From assembly GCA_046160345.1 (NCBI GenBank), contig JBJXGO010000100.1:1-30761 (forward strand): a stretch of DNA of 30,761 nucleotides. The letters run 5' to 3'. The translations under genes were made by a program, and so were the position numbers. The number at the start of each line of letters is the position of its first letter. The first letter of the stretch is position 1. Positions 22,803 to 30,755 of this stretch are shown here, one piece after another. The stretch comes from M3007 sp046160345 (GTDB taxonomy: Bacteria > Bacteroidota > Bacteroidia > Chitinophagales > Saprospiraceae). The notes beneath the pieces were generated by a model. The model did not search any database, had not been told where the DNA came from, and saw only the letters and a program-made list of their open reading frames with translations.

Positions 22803-23900
22803 TCAATTTTTCCACCCAACCCAGCCCAACCGCAAATCGAACACATCGGCAACATGTCGGTGAGCTTTTAGGGTGCTGCCTACCAAAAAATGTTGCCCAA
22901 AACGATAAAACAGACCATATCGCTGGTAAACGGCATCGGTAATTCGGGAGGGATTGTAAAGATATGGCCCTAAATGGGTAGTAAACCGAACGCGGCCAAC
23001 CAGCAATTCATGACCTATCAATAACCCGCCTTTCCAGGTGCTGGTCTTGTCTGAGATCCGATCCAACAATATTCGATCGTACCCGTCATATATCCATTCC
23101 ACTCCTGCTGAAAGCCCTGATAATCGGCCAACTCTGCGCCCAATCATGGCTTGAAAGCCATACAGAATACCTGGTTCAATATTTGGAAAAGCGGGTGAAA
23201 CGGGGGTGTTTTTCACGGAACCGGCTGCAAGAAGATAGCAGAAGTTGCGGGGCTTTGATTTCCAATCGTTGTTTTTCACCGGCTTCTTCATTTCGACTGA
23301 CTGGACCGAATATTGAAACCCCAGATGGGCCGTTGGAAAATTCATGCCTTTATTAGGACTTTTCATACCACCGTTGGAAATATGGTTGTAATTGAAGCCT
23401 GCAGAAACCTGCCATTTCTTGTTGACCTTAAAATAAATATCGGCATTCAACATAGCCCAAAAGCTAATTGGCAGGCTAAAAAACAGGTTGCTGGGGTTCC
23501 TTGTTTCGTGGTACACTTTCGACAAATAGGCAGCCCCTAAGCCCAACTGACAACTACCATACAACCGTCCCCAAGGCCTGACCAGCGGCTCAACATAGGG
23601 CACCAGAGCAATGCAATGCCCCAGTACCGAAGGGTTGTCGAAATTGAAGTAATATGCCGCAACACCCCGTTTGGCAATTAGGCCCGTTTCCCGCACCTCC
23701 TTTTCACTTGCCAAGAGCCAGTGGGCATTGAGCTCAAAACCGTACGGATTAGATTTGGAAACATCTATCAATTCCCTAGAGTGTGGAATGATAAAGCCCG
23801 AATGCCCCTTAACACCAATTTGCAACGGACGAGGCGGTCCCTCCGACTGCGCCCAGGAAAACATCGGAAAAGCAATAAACAAAACGAAAAATCTGTGCAT
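22803..23900 (-). CDS. PagL-like acyloxyacyl hydrolase family outer-membrane protein
   Basis: 365 residues with signal peptide MHRFFVLFIAFPMFSWAQ. Alternating aromatic/hydrophobic strands indicate a beta barrel. The segment FNYNHISNGGMKSPNKGMNF (about 169-188) matches the catalytic region of PagL lipid A 3-O-deacylases, with His173 and Ser175 of the triad. The position of the third residue, Glu in Pseudomonas PagL, appears to be Asn187 here. The protein is twice the length of PagL; the second half (about 210-365) adds further barrel-like strands. It may trim lipid A acyl chains, or be a non-catalytic relative. It is not clearly in an operon with the M19 gene, which is 165 bp further on the same strand. 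Confidence 0.75.
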   Translation of the reverse strand: MHRFFVLFIAFPMFSWAQSEGPPRPLQIGVKGHSGFIIPHSRELIDVSKSNPYGFELNAHWLLASEKEVRETGLIAKRGVAAYYFNFDNPSVLGHCIALVPYVEPLVRPWGRLYGSCQLGLGAAYLSKVYHETRNPSNLFFSLPISFWAMLNADIYFKVNKKWQVSAGFNYNHISNGGMKSPNKGMNFPTAHLGFQYSVQSVEMKKPVKNNDWKSKPRNFCYLLAAGSVKNTPVSPAFPNIEPGILYGFQAMIGRRVGRLSGLSAGVEWIYDGYDRILLDRISDKTSTWKGGLLIGHELLVGRVRFTTHLGPYLYNPSRITDAVYQRYGLFYRFGQHFLVGSTLKAHRHVADVFDLRLGWVGWKN

Positions 23901-24037
23901 AGTCAGAAGCCGGAATGGATGTTTTTAAGCCGAAAAATAAGCAAAAATGGATCAGAAAAAACATTCAACGTGTTTTTACGTTATTTAACTAAAAAAATAG
24001 TTGCAAGTGTGAAAAATACGTTGCACTTTTGTGGTTA

Positions 24038-24115
24038 GTTATTGGTTATTAGTTGATTGGTTATTGGTTGGTGCCCCGTTGATAACCAGTAACCAATCAA
24101 CCAATAACCAATAAC
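24038..24115. repeat. GGTTATT-type imperfect inverted repeat at the blaI start
   Basis: Left arm 24038-24069 and right arm 24084-24115 match as inverse copies at 30 of 32 bases around a 14-base centre. Both arms consist of GGTTATT/GGTTGATT-like short units. The right arm ends 13 bases before the ATG of the BlaI-type gene, so the structure would be in its leader or promoter. Confidence 0.85.
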
Positions 24116-24128
24116 CAACCACCAACCT

Positions 24129-24482
24129 ATGCAGAAACTTACCAAAGCGGAAGAAGATGTAATGCAGCTCCTCTGGGATCTGGAGAGAGGTACCGTGAGC
24201 GATTTACTCGAGCGTAGTCCTGATCCCAAGCCGCCTCACAGCACGGTTTCGAGTGTGGTGCGTATCCTTGAGAAAAAAGGGTTTGTTGGCCACAAAGCTT
24301 ACGGAAAGACCCACGAGTATTTTCCGCTGGTAGAACGGGAAGCCTATGGCCGCCGTTCGCTGGGGGATCTGCTGCGAAATTACTTTGACGGCTCGGTACC
24401 ACGATTGGTGTCGCAGCTTGCCGAGGAAGAGAATTTGAGCAAGTCCGAACTTGAAGCTTTGTTGAAATTACTTGAAAAATAA
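24129..24482 (+). CDS. BlaI/MecI/CopY-family transcriptional repressor
   Basis: 117 residues, the family's normal length. The winged helix is seen in LTKAEEDVMQLLWDLERG, TVSDLLERSPDPKPPHSTV, and RILEKKGFVGHKAYGKTHEY; the C-terminal dimerisation helices follow (LGDLLRNYFDGS, LSKSELEALLKLLEK). In the classical system such repressors are cleaved after an M56 membrane protease senses a signal. Here the protease-like gene is two genes downstream in the same operon. The next gene starts 6 bases after the stop. The start codon sits just after a long hairpin. Confidence 0.93.
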   Translation: MQKLTKAEEDVMQLLWDLERGTVSDLLERSPDPKPPHSTVSSVVRILEKKGFVGHKAYGKTHEYFPLVEREAYGRRSLGDLLRNYFDGSVPRLVSQLAEEENLSKSELEALLKLLEK

Positions 24483-24488
24483 ACAGAT

Positions 24489-25370
24489 ATGAAAACGATC
24501 TTCCTCTTTTTGGGCGTGGTCTGTAGTATGGAACTTTTTGCACAACAGGTGTCCGATACGGCATTTGTGGCTACCATTCAAAACCCAAAATACGAACCCG
24601 GGAAAGGTAGTGCCATTATGATAGATGCGGCGCATCACAATTTCCATACCCTGAATGGACGGTACAGGCCATTTGGCAAAGTACTCCAAAATGATGGCTA
24701 TCAGCTGCTTTCCAATGAGATCCCTCTTTCACAAAAATTGCTGCAATCATGTCGTATTTATGTGATCTCCAACCCTTTAGACAGCAGTAATCTTAACGGC
24801 TGGCAATTGCCTACCCCTTCCGCATTTACCACAACAGAAATAACAGCCCTGAACGAATGGGTCAGATCTGGCGGACGGCTGCTGCTTATCGCTGACCACA
24901 TGCCATTCGCAGGAGCGGCGCAGGCGCTTGCAAAATCATTTGGTTTTGAATTTTCCAATTGTTTTGCAATGGATAATCGCCGGCGAAGTCTGGAAAGGTT
25001 TTACCGAAGTAATCAAACACTGGCTGACAACGAGATCACCCGCGGCGTGGATACGGTTATCACATTCACAGGCAGTGCGTTCCGAATCCCCAAGGGAGCA
25101 ACGCCTATTCTGGCTTTGAAAAACTATTCGATCCTTTCCCCTCAGGTGGCATGGCAATTTGAAGAAAATACCCCCACGATTGCAAGCGAAGGGCTTTACC
25201 AGGGGGCCTATCTCGAATATGGAGAAGGCAAAATAGTAGTGATGGGCGAAGCCGCCATGTTTACCGCACAGCTTACCGGGCCAAATCGAGTGCCAGTAGG
25301 ACTAAACCGCCCAGAAGCCAGGCAAAACGCTCAACTTTTACTCAATATCATTCATTGGCTAGACAAATAA
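24489..25370 (+). CDS. Exported GATase-like (DUF4350-type) protein
   Basis: 293 residues with signal peptide MKTIFLFLGVVCSMELFAQ. The fold suggested is a class I glutamine-amidotransferase-like or ThuA/DUF4350 domain: IMIDAAHHNFHTLNGRYRPF, then the stretch TEITALNEWVRSGGRLLLIA and DHMPFAGAAQALAKSFGFEF, later GEGKIVVMGEAAMF. There is no obvious nucleophile elbow with Cys, so enzyme activity is doubtful. It lies between the BlaI-type repressor (6 bp upstream) and the M56/TonB gene (13 bp downstream), so it is part of that signalling unit, perhaps as ligand binder or output. Confidence 0.8.
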   Translation: MKTIFLFLGVVCSMELFAQQVSDTAFVATIQNPKYEPGKGSAIMIDAAHHNFHTLNGRYRPFGKVLQNDGYQLLSNEIPLSQKLLQSCRIYVISNPLDSSNLNGWQLPTPSAFTTTEITALNEWVRSGGRLLLIADHMPFAGAAQALAKSFGFEFSNCFAMDNRRRSLERFYRSNQTLADNEITRGVDTVITFTGSAFRIPKGATPILALKNYSILSPQVAWQFEENTPTIASEGLYQGAYLEYGEGKIVVMGEAAMFTAQLTGPNRVPVGLNRPEARQNAQLLLNIIHWLDK

Positions 25371-25383
25371 ACACAAAAGCTCG

Positions 25384-27093
25384 ATGGCTATTTTCCTGAT
25401 AAAACTAAGCCTCTGCTGGGGATTTTTCGCCCTGCTTTACACCTTATTGCTTCGGCAAGAGACCTTCTTCCGAGCCAACCGCGCATATTTGCTCGGTACT
25501 GCTGGATTGGGCTTTTTATTGGCAGCTTCACCTGGTGATCAGATCCCGGTGCCCACCGATGAGACGGGTTTGCCCATAGTAGTATTGCCAGAATTTGTGG
25601 TGGGTATTCAACAGGTAGAGGTCGTTACAAATACCTGGCAAAGCCTTGATTTTCTTTGGGTTGCCTACTGGGTGGGTGTTTCTTTAATGATGGCTCGAGT
25701 GATTTGGGGGCTGTTGAAAATTGTACAAATGGCCATCCGTGGACAGTCGGAACGACTCCCTGACGGTTGCCTTTTGATTCAAACGAGTGAAGCGAAAGTG
25801 CCTTTTTCGTTTTTTAAGTGGGTGTTTGTGCCCCAGACTTCCCCTTTCAAGGCAGTAAACGGCGACTTTTCTGACGAACTAAAGCCCATTCCACCCTATG
25901 CACTCATGCTTGCCCACGAACGCGCCCATGCCCGTGACTGGCACAGTGCAGACGTGCTGTTTGCTGAGTTGTTGTGCATAGTATTTTGGTTCCATCCCTT
26001 GGCGCACTGGTATCGAAAGGCCTTGCGCACCGTACATGAATATTTGGCCGACGCAGAAGCCTCGCGCCTTTCTGACAGAAAACAATATGGCCTGTTGTTG
26101 ATAGGGCAATCGCAGTTCGGAATGCCGATTGCTTTCGCAAATCATTTTTTTCAATCACCACTCAAACAAAGACTTATCATGTTGACTAAAAGAACTTCTG
26201 CCCCCATTAGGGCCATTAAATTTGGTCTCTTGGCCCCGCTCGCCCTGTTGTTTGCAATATTGTTCAGGCAAGCTCCCGCTATTGCGCAGGCTGTAGATGA
26301 AAAACATCTTGCATTTGTACACGATTTAGAAGCAAATGGTTGGATGCATTCAGACACCGTTGTCACTTTCGACCCGGAAACTTATGAGGAAAACATGCAA
26401 ATCGTGCGCACGCGGCTTGCACCGGAACGCAATGAAAACGGCAACCTGGTTTATCAATACGCCGAAGTACAGCCGCAATTTCCCGGGGGACAAGGAGCGA
26501 TGATGCAATTCCTGATAGATCATGTGAAATATCCTGAATTGGCCTATAAAAACAAGGTAGAAGGAACCGCAATTGTTTCATTTACAGTAGATGAATCCGG
26601 CAAAGTGCTCCAACCCAGTGGCAGAATTGACCTGCCAAACGATTCAAAACAACCACTGGTAGAAGAAGCGGTGCGCGTTTTACAGACTATGCCAAACTGG
26701 ATCCCAGCCCAACACAAAGGCAAGCCGGTAGCCTGTGCTTTGACAATCCCGGTTAAATTTAAGTTGGCGAGCCTAGCATCTAAGCCGAATCAGGTTGACC
26801 CGGAATTCCCGGGGGGAATGGCAACGATGATGAAATTTTTAAGTGAAAATATCCGGTACCCCGAAACGGCCAAAGCAGCCAATGCAGAGGGCCTGGTTGT
26901 TCTGCGGTTTCTGGTAAAGGAAGATGGCTCCCTGGCAAACTTTGAACATTTAAATACCGACAAAATGCTTCATCCCGATCTTGTCAAAGAGGCTATTCGA
27001 GTGGTAAGTTTGATGCCCAAATGGAAGCCTGGCCTTCAGGAAGGGAAGGTGGTAAAAACGGAATTTACCCTGCCAATTAAGTTCAAATTGTAG
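25384..27093 (+). CDS. M56 (BlaR1-type) membrane metallopeptidase with two TonB C-terminal domains
   Basis: 569 residues. Hydrophobic helices lie at about 4-23, 36-49, 88-112 and 192-206, with the M56 zinc motif HERAH at residues 178-182 and the downstream HEYLADAEA (about 218-226). A further transmembrane helix is at about 281-298. Instead of the penicillin-binding sensor of BlaR1, the extracytoplasmic part has two tandem TonB_C-like domains: about 365-460 (QFPGGQGAMMQFLIDHVKYP) and 470-569 (EFPGGMATMMKFLSENIRYP). This build is common in Bacteroidota. It is expected to cut or trigger loss of the BlaI-type repressor encoded two genes upstream, an inference from the family. Confidence 0.9.
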   Translation: MAIFLIKLSLCWGFFALLYTLLLRQETFFRANRAYLLGTAGLGFLLAASPGDQIPVPTDETGLPIVVLPEFVVGIQQVEVVTNTWQSLDFLWVAYWVGVSLMMARVIWGLLKIVQMAIRGQSERLPDGCLLIQTSEAKVPFSFFKWVFVPQTSPFKAVNGDFSDELKPIPPYALMLAHERAHARDWHSADVLFAELLCIVFWFHPLAHWYRKALRTVHEYLADAEASRLSDRKQYGLLLIGQSQFGMPIAFANHFFQSPLKQRLIMLTKRTSAPIRAIKFGLLAPLALLFAILFRQAPAIAQAVDEKHLAFVHDLEANGWMHSDTVVTFDPETYEENMQIVRTRLAPERNENGNLVYQYAEVQPQFPGGQGAMMQFLIDHVKYPELAYKNKVEGTAIVSFTVDESGKVLQPSGRIDLPNDSKQPLVEEAVRVLQTMPNWIPAQHKGKPVACALTIPVKFKLASLASKPNQVDPEFPGGMATMMKFLSENIRYPETAKAANAEGLVVLRFLVKEDGSLANFEHLNTDKMLHPDLVKEAIRVVSLMPKWKPGLQEGKVVKTEFTLPIKFKL

Positions 27094-27264
27094 CTGGATA
27101 AATATTCAAGACTGTACGGCACACCTCGGGATCTCCATGATTTTCAATACTCAATTTTATCTGTGCTACATTTTTAGGGTTGTCATGTAAGCCCTCCGAT
27201 TTCGTTTGACTTGGGCTACAGAAAGTGTGTTCTTTGAGTATGGAATTTGAGCTTTGAGCTTCGA

Positions 27265-27303
27265 ATATGTAGTGGGGTACTGTCAAAATATCCCACTACA
27301 TAT
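27265..27303. repeat. 12-bp inverted repeat
   Basis: ATATGTAGTGGG (27265-27276) and CCCACTACATAT (27292-27303) are perfectly complementary, and three further pairs (one G-T) extend the stem inward. No U tract follows on the plus strand, so it is not a standard terminator. Confidence 0.75.
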
Positions 27304-27411
27304 AATTAATTTAACTTAAACGACTTTTCAAAAAACCCTTTTAACCAACTTTAACCTGAAGAGCGATAGAGTTTAATGCACTATTAACCAAAAATACAGA
27401 CCGGGATTACC

Positions 27412-27419
27412 TATTTTTG
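27412..27419 (+). promoter_or_regulatory. Candidate -7 element of the low-complexity protein gene
   Basis: TATTTTTG is an exact match to TAnnTTTG, 54 bases before the ATG at 27474. A -33 TTG is not evident at the expected distance. Confidence 0.5.
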
Positions 27420-27473
27420 ACCCAGAAAATATGCGTACCGCAAATCACGCAAATATTTAAACACTTTCGCGCC

Positions 27474-28805
27474 ATGAAAAAAGTACATAATTCTCTGGTC
27501 TGGACAATCGTCTTCTTGTTCGCTTTGGCATTTACTCCCTCGGTCAATGCTCAAGACGACCTTTATTTTGATCCGGCAACGGACGCACCCGCTCCTACGT
27601 CTGGCACATACAATGACGATCGCGACGAAAACAACAATGTCACGCGCCGCTACGATGACAATGACGATGATTACTACGAGGAGGACGACTACGCGTATGA
27701 GTATTCATCGCGTATTCGACGCTTCCAGCGCCGTTCTTATGGCGTAGACTACTACGATCCATTCTTTGTTGATCTCTACAACTACGACCCGTTCTATTCT
27801 CCCGGCACCAGCATTTATGTTTACAACTACAATGACTACTGGTCCTATCGTCGTTGGAGGCGTTGGCAACGTTGGAATTCCTGGAACAGCTTTAACTACG
27901 GCTTTGTGGGTGGCTGGAATTCCTGGGGCTGGAACAGCGCTTATGCTTACAACAGCCCGTGGTACAACCCCTGGGTAGTCAACAATTACTATTACGATCC
28001 TTACTGGACTTGTAACGGCTACAACCCTTATTTCCATGATCATTACTACGGCAATGGCTGGTCAAACAACCATTATTACTACAACAACAATAATGGCAAT
28101 GGCGGCAATGGCGGCTATTCTCCCAAAACTTATACTGGCCCGCGCCGCAACGGTTCTCAAGTAAACCCCGGATACGCTCGCATTCCTGACACCAAAGGCC
28201 GCTTGGCCACATCAGAAACCAATGTGCCTGTCCTTGAAAGAATAACAACCCCTCGTCCGGGTCGTACAGCCTCCGATATCGAAGGCAATGCAGCATCGGG
28301 GCGCGGTAAAGCAGCAGATACCAATACAAGTGGCCGTCGTCCGGAAGCGGCTCAGCCATCAACACGGACACGGACACGCACACCTGAAGCCCCGCCAAAG
28401 GGCCGGGATATAGAGACGCCAGCTCCGCGCAAAAAAGATGAAGGCTACAAGCCACGCCGCTCGGAAGAAACCCCTGCCCGTCCTCAGCGTACCGAAACAC
28501 CCACTCGCCGCAACGACAACGATGGCGGCACAGTAACCCCGCGTCGGTCAGAGCCGACACCTTCACGCAGAGAGGAGAGCCGACCCGCTCGTCGCACAGA
28601 GGAGCGTCCAAGCCGCTCGAACAATAATGGAGGAGGTTTTTCTCCGGAAAACCGTTCCAGCCGTAATGATAGTGGTAGCAGCAGAAGCAGAAGCAGTAGC
28701 AGTAGCTCCCGAGGCAGCGATTCGGGTAGCAGCAAAAGTTCAGACGGCGGAAGTAAAAGTTCCGGCAGCGGTAGCAAAAGCAGTGGCCGGGGTGGCCGCA
28801 ATTGA
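27474..28805 (+). CDS. Exported low-complexity Tyr/Asn/Trp- then Arg/Ser-rich protein
   Basis: The frame is open from 27417 (TTG), but the ATG at 27474 opens a good signal peptide (MKKVHNSLVWTIVFLFALAF, then TPSVNAQ); 443 residues. Residues 30-80 are acidic (Asp/Glu/Asn), 80-215 are rich in Tyr, Trp and Asn (for example VDYYDPFFVDLYNYDPFYSP), and 215-443 are basic and then Ser/Gly/Lys-rich, ending in SSGRGGRN. There is no globular fold visible. Proteins of this type are found next to OmpP1/FadL-like genes in many Bacteroidota and are sometimes mislabelled vitellogenin. A strong terminator follows the stop. Function unknown; an adhesive or envelope-associated disordered protein is a fair guess. 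Confidence 0.85.
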   Translation: MKKVHNSLVWTIVFLFALAFTPSVNAQDDLYFDPATDAPAPTSGTYNDDRDENNNVTRRYDDNDDDYYEEDDYAYEYSSRIRRFQRRSYGVDYYDPFFVDLYNYDPFYSPGTSIYVYNYNDYWSYRRWRRWQRWNSWNSFNYGFVGGWNSWGWNSAYAYNSPWYNPWVVNNYYYDPYWTCNGYNPYFHDHYYGNGWSNNHYYYNNNNGNGGNGGYSPKTYTGPRRNGSQVNPGYARIPDTKGRLATSETNVPVLERITTPRPGRTASDIEGNAASGRGKAADTNTSGRRPEAAQPSTRTRTRTPEAPPKGRDIETPAPRKKDEGYKPRRSEETPARPQRTETPTRRNDNDGGTVTPRRSEPTPSRREESRPARRTEERPSRSNNNGGGFSPENRSSRNDSGSSRSRSSSSSSRGSDSGSSKSSDGGSKSSGSGSKSSGRGGRN

Positions 28806-28822
28806 TACCGCCATTTCAATTT

Positions 28823-28869
28823 AAAAAGGGCGGAAATCGGTGCATGTCGCCTTTTTCCGCCCTTTTTTT
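28823..28869 (+). terminator. Intrinsic terminator after the low-complexity gene
   Basis: AAAAAGGGCGGAAA (28823-28836) pairs perfectly with TTTCCGCCCTTTTT (28854-28867) around a 17-base loop, with seven T from 28863 to 28869. Confidence 0.88.
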
Positions 28870-28910
28870 GCCTAACCCATTTCCCATAATTTTCAACACA
28901 ATATTAGACC

Positions 28911-30359
28911 ATGAATAAAATAGCCATAATAGCCATTTTACTGCTAAGTGCAGGTCAGTCATATTCCCAAAATGCCAGTGATGTACTTCGGTATTCGTAT
29001 TTACAACCGAGTGGAACAGCGCGATTTGTAGGTGCAGGAGGCGCATTTGGTGCATTGGGTGCAGAATTTGGGGCCATAAGTCAAAACCCTGCTGGCCTGG
29101 CATTGTTCCGTTCAAACGAGCTCAGTCTGACCCCTTCACTCCACTTTTCAAGGACCGAGGCAGGTCTCGAATCTCAACCCGCTTATAGTGACGACAAAAG
29201 TAAGTTCGGCTTTGACAATATCGGGCTGGTGTTCAATACCAATTCAGCCGGGAAAAAGTGGAAAACGTTTAATTTCGGCATAGGCTACAATAGATTGGCA
29301 GACTATAACCACACGCTTTACTATGAAGGTGACATGGCAGGCACAATCATGAACGGTTTTTTTGCGGAAGCGAGAACAGGCAATCTGGATGCATTTGGTT
29401 CTGAACTGGCCTATAATTCAGGTGCTTTTTACCAGGATTCAAGTCAGAATTTGACTTATGATTTTGCGGGAAATGAAAACGCCGTGGTGAATCGTGCTCA
29501 GTCAGTAACCAGCTTTGGTCGAATGAATGAGATGGCTATTTCTTTTGCGGGTAATTACGACGAAAAACTGATGGTAGGTGCTACGATAGGCGTTCCGTTT
29601 GTCAACTATCGCCTTGAAGGAGAGTATATTGAAAGCGACCCGGTCGAGACTGTTGAGTATTTTGACAAATTGACCTACACGGAATACCTGCGCACATCTG
29701 GTGTTGGTGTGAACTTAAAGTTGGGTGTAATTTACAAAGTCAGTCAAGCCCTGCGTTTGGGTGCGGCATTCCATACCCCCACCGCTTTAAGCCTTACCGA
29801 TTCTTACAGCAACACTTTTTCCTATGATTTCACCGATGGCAACGGCACCACGATCGGGGAAGTGCAAGAGTCGCCCGATGGGACATTTGATTACAAACTT
29901 CGCACCCCCTGGAGAGCCAGCGCAAGTGCTGCTTTAGTGGTTAAAAAAATGGGCTTCTTAAGTGCCGATGTGGAATGGGTTGATTATGCAGCCAATCGCT
30001 ACAACTTCACCGCCGATGTGGCCAGCCAAGACAACCAGCAATATGAGCGCGAAGTGAACACCGATATTCAGCGCAGCTATCAACAAACCATGAACGTACG
30101 GTTTGGCGGCGAACTGGTACTTGATGACTTTCGCTTACGCGGAGGACTCAATCTTTTGGGCAAGCCTGAGGAGGGTGCCACAGGCTTCAATACAGGCTAT
30201 AGTGCCGGCGCCGGAATAAGAGGAGAATCCTTCTTTCTTGATTTTGGGTGGCGGCGTGGCAAAGGCAAGGGATCGGTACAGCCTTATCAAAATGCGCCGG
30301 TTGCAAGTACGAATGTGGTGACCAACGATTTTCTGTTAACCTTGGGCTTTAAATTTTAA
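28911..30359 (+). CDS. OmpP1/FadL-type outer-membrane transport protein
   Basis: 482 residues with signal peptide MNKIAIIAILLLSAGQSYSQ. The N-terminal stretch SYLQPSGTARFVGAGGAFGA, then LGAEFGAISQNPAGLALFRS, is the hatch-type signature of the OmpP1/FadL/TodX family: small residues followed by the conserved NPAGL. Amphipathic beta strands follow throughout and the protein ends with the strand LLTLGFKF and a terminal Phe, as usual for barrels. It should be an outer-membrane channel for hydrophobic compounds; the substrate is unknown. A terminator lies between it and the upstream gene, so it may have its own promoter, which I could not identify. Confidence 0.9.
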   Translation: MNKIAIIAILLLSAGQSYSQNASDVLRYSYLQPSGTARFVGAGGAFGALGAEFGAISQNPAGLALFRSNELSLTPSLHFSRTEAGLESQPAYSDDKSKFGFDNIGLVFNTNSAGKKWKTFNFGIGYNRLADYNHTLYYEGDMAGTIMNGFFAEARTGNLDAFGSELAYNSGAFYQDSSQNLTYDFAGNENAVVNRAQSVTSFGRMNEMAISFAGNYDEKLMVGATIGVPFVNYRLEGEYIESDPVETVEYFDKLTYTEYLRTSGVGVNLKLGVIYKVSQALRLGAAFHTPTALSLTDSYSNTFSYDFTDGNGTTIGEVQESPDGTFDYKLRTPWRASASAALVVKKMGFLSADVEWVDYAANRYNFTADVASQDNQQYEREVNTDIQRSYQQTMNVRFGGELVLDDFRLRGGLNLLGKPEEGATGFNTGYSAGAGIRGESFFLDFGWRRGKGKGSVQPYQNAPVASTNVVTNDFLLTLGFKF

Positions 30360-30408
30360 ATTTACCTTGAAGCATTGGTAAAACGATATAATATTTTGAT
30401 TTTCAAAT

Positions 30409-30435
30409 AGTTGCGGGATTTTTGCGACTGTTTTT
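30409..30435 (+). terminator. Weak terminator after the channel gene
   Basis: AGTTGC (30409-30414) pairs with GCGACT (30424-30429), one G-T pair, followed by GTTTTT. Short stem, so only a moderate candidate. Confidence 0.4.
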
Positions 30436-30484
30436 AGGTACAATATGTCTGGTATTTTCGTACCAGTACGGTAAAAAAAGAATT

Positions 30485-30534
30485 AAAAAGGTTGATGCAA
30501 TAGGTAGCAATGTTATCTTTGCATCAGCCTTTTT
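30485..30534. repeat. Dyad overlapping the promoter of the putative RNA
   Basis: AAAAAGGTTGATGCAA (30485-30500) is the inverse of TTGCATCAGCCTTTTT (30519-30534) with one G-T pair. It could be read as a terminator for the upstream gene, and it also frames the promoter elements. Confidence 0.75.
30492..30521 (+). promoter_or_regulatory. Consensus Bacteroidota promoter
   Basis: TTG (30492-30494), 19 bases, then TATCTTTG (30514-30521), an exact TAnnTTTG match at the ideal spacing. Transcription would begin near 30527, with no protein start downstream. Confidence 0.65.
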
Positions 30535-30755
30535 CCTTTACTCCGCGGCTCACTGCCGATCTTTGGTATCCCAACCGATTTTTTTCCGATTTTAAAGTAT
30601 CTACTTTTAAATCAATACCACTTAGACCGTAAGGTTACGAATTGTGGTCTGTGTCCTTGTCGCTTTGACGACTTTGGCGTGTGGGCTGTATTTTGTATCA
30701 ATTATAATCTCATGGTTGCCCCTTCCGGTTAGGCTCGCGGTGAGGGGCTTTTTTT
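30527..30755 (+). ncRNA. Candidate structured non-coding RNA, about 229 nt
   Basis: The stretch lies between a consensus promoter and a strong terminator and has no coding frame. Predicted helices by eye: GGTAT (from about 30565) with ATACC (about 30616-30620) closing over a second helix of GATTTTAAAGTA with TACTTTTAAATC; ACCAC with GTGGT near 30618-30649; and a short GTCG/CGAC hairpin near 30659-30671. CTCACTGC (30549-30556) could also pair with GCGGTGAG (30737-30744), competing with the terminator stem. It could be a 6S-like RNA, another small RNA, or the leader or riboswitch of a gene beyond the window. I recognise no known RNA family. Confidence 0.5.
30718..30755 (+). terminator. Strong intrinsic terminator
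   Basis: GCCCCT (30718-30723) pairs with AGGGGC (30743-30748), with an inner CCG/CGG stem (30725-30727 with 30738-30740), followed by seven T (30749-30755). Confidence 0.85.

Larger units (their letters stand above)
27094..27473. other. 380-bp intergenic region with hairpin and promoter
   Basis: No conserved coding frame is seen. It contains a strong hairpin at 27265-27303 and a -7 promoter match at 27412-27419 for the next gene. The first 170 bases show nothing I can interpret. Confidence 0.6.

Noticed and set aside
27979..28611. 210-codon minus-strand frame opposite the low-complexity gene
   Set aside because: It is a by-product of biased codon use in the Arg/Ser/Tyr-rich gene; the plus-strand frame has a signal peptide and a terminator.
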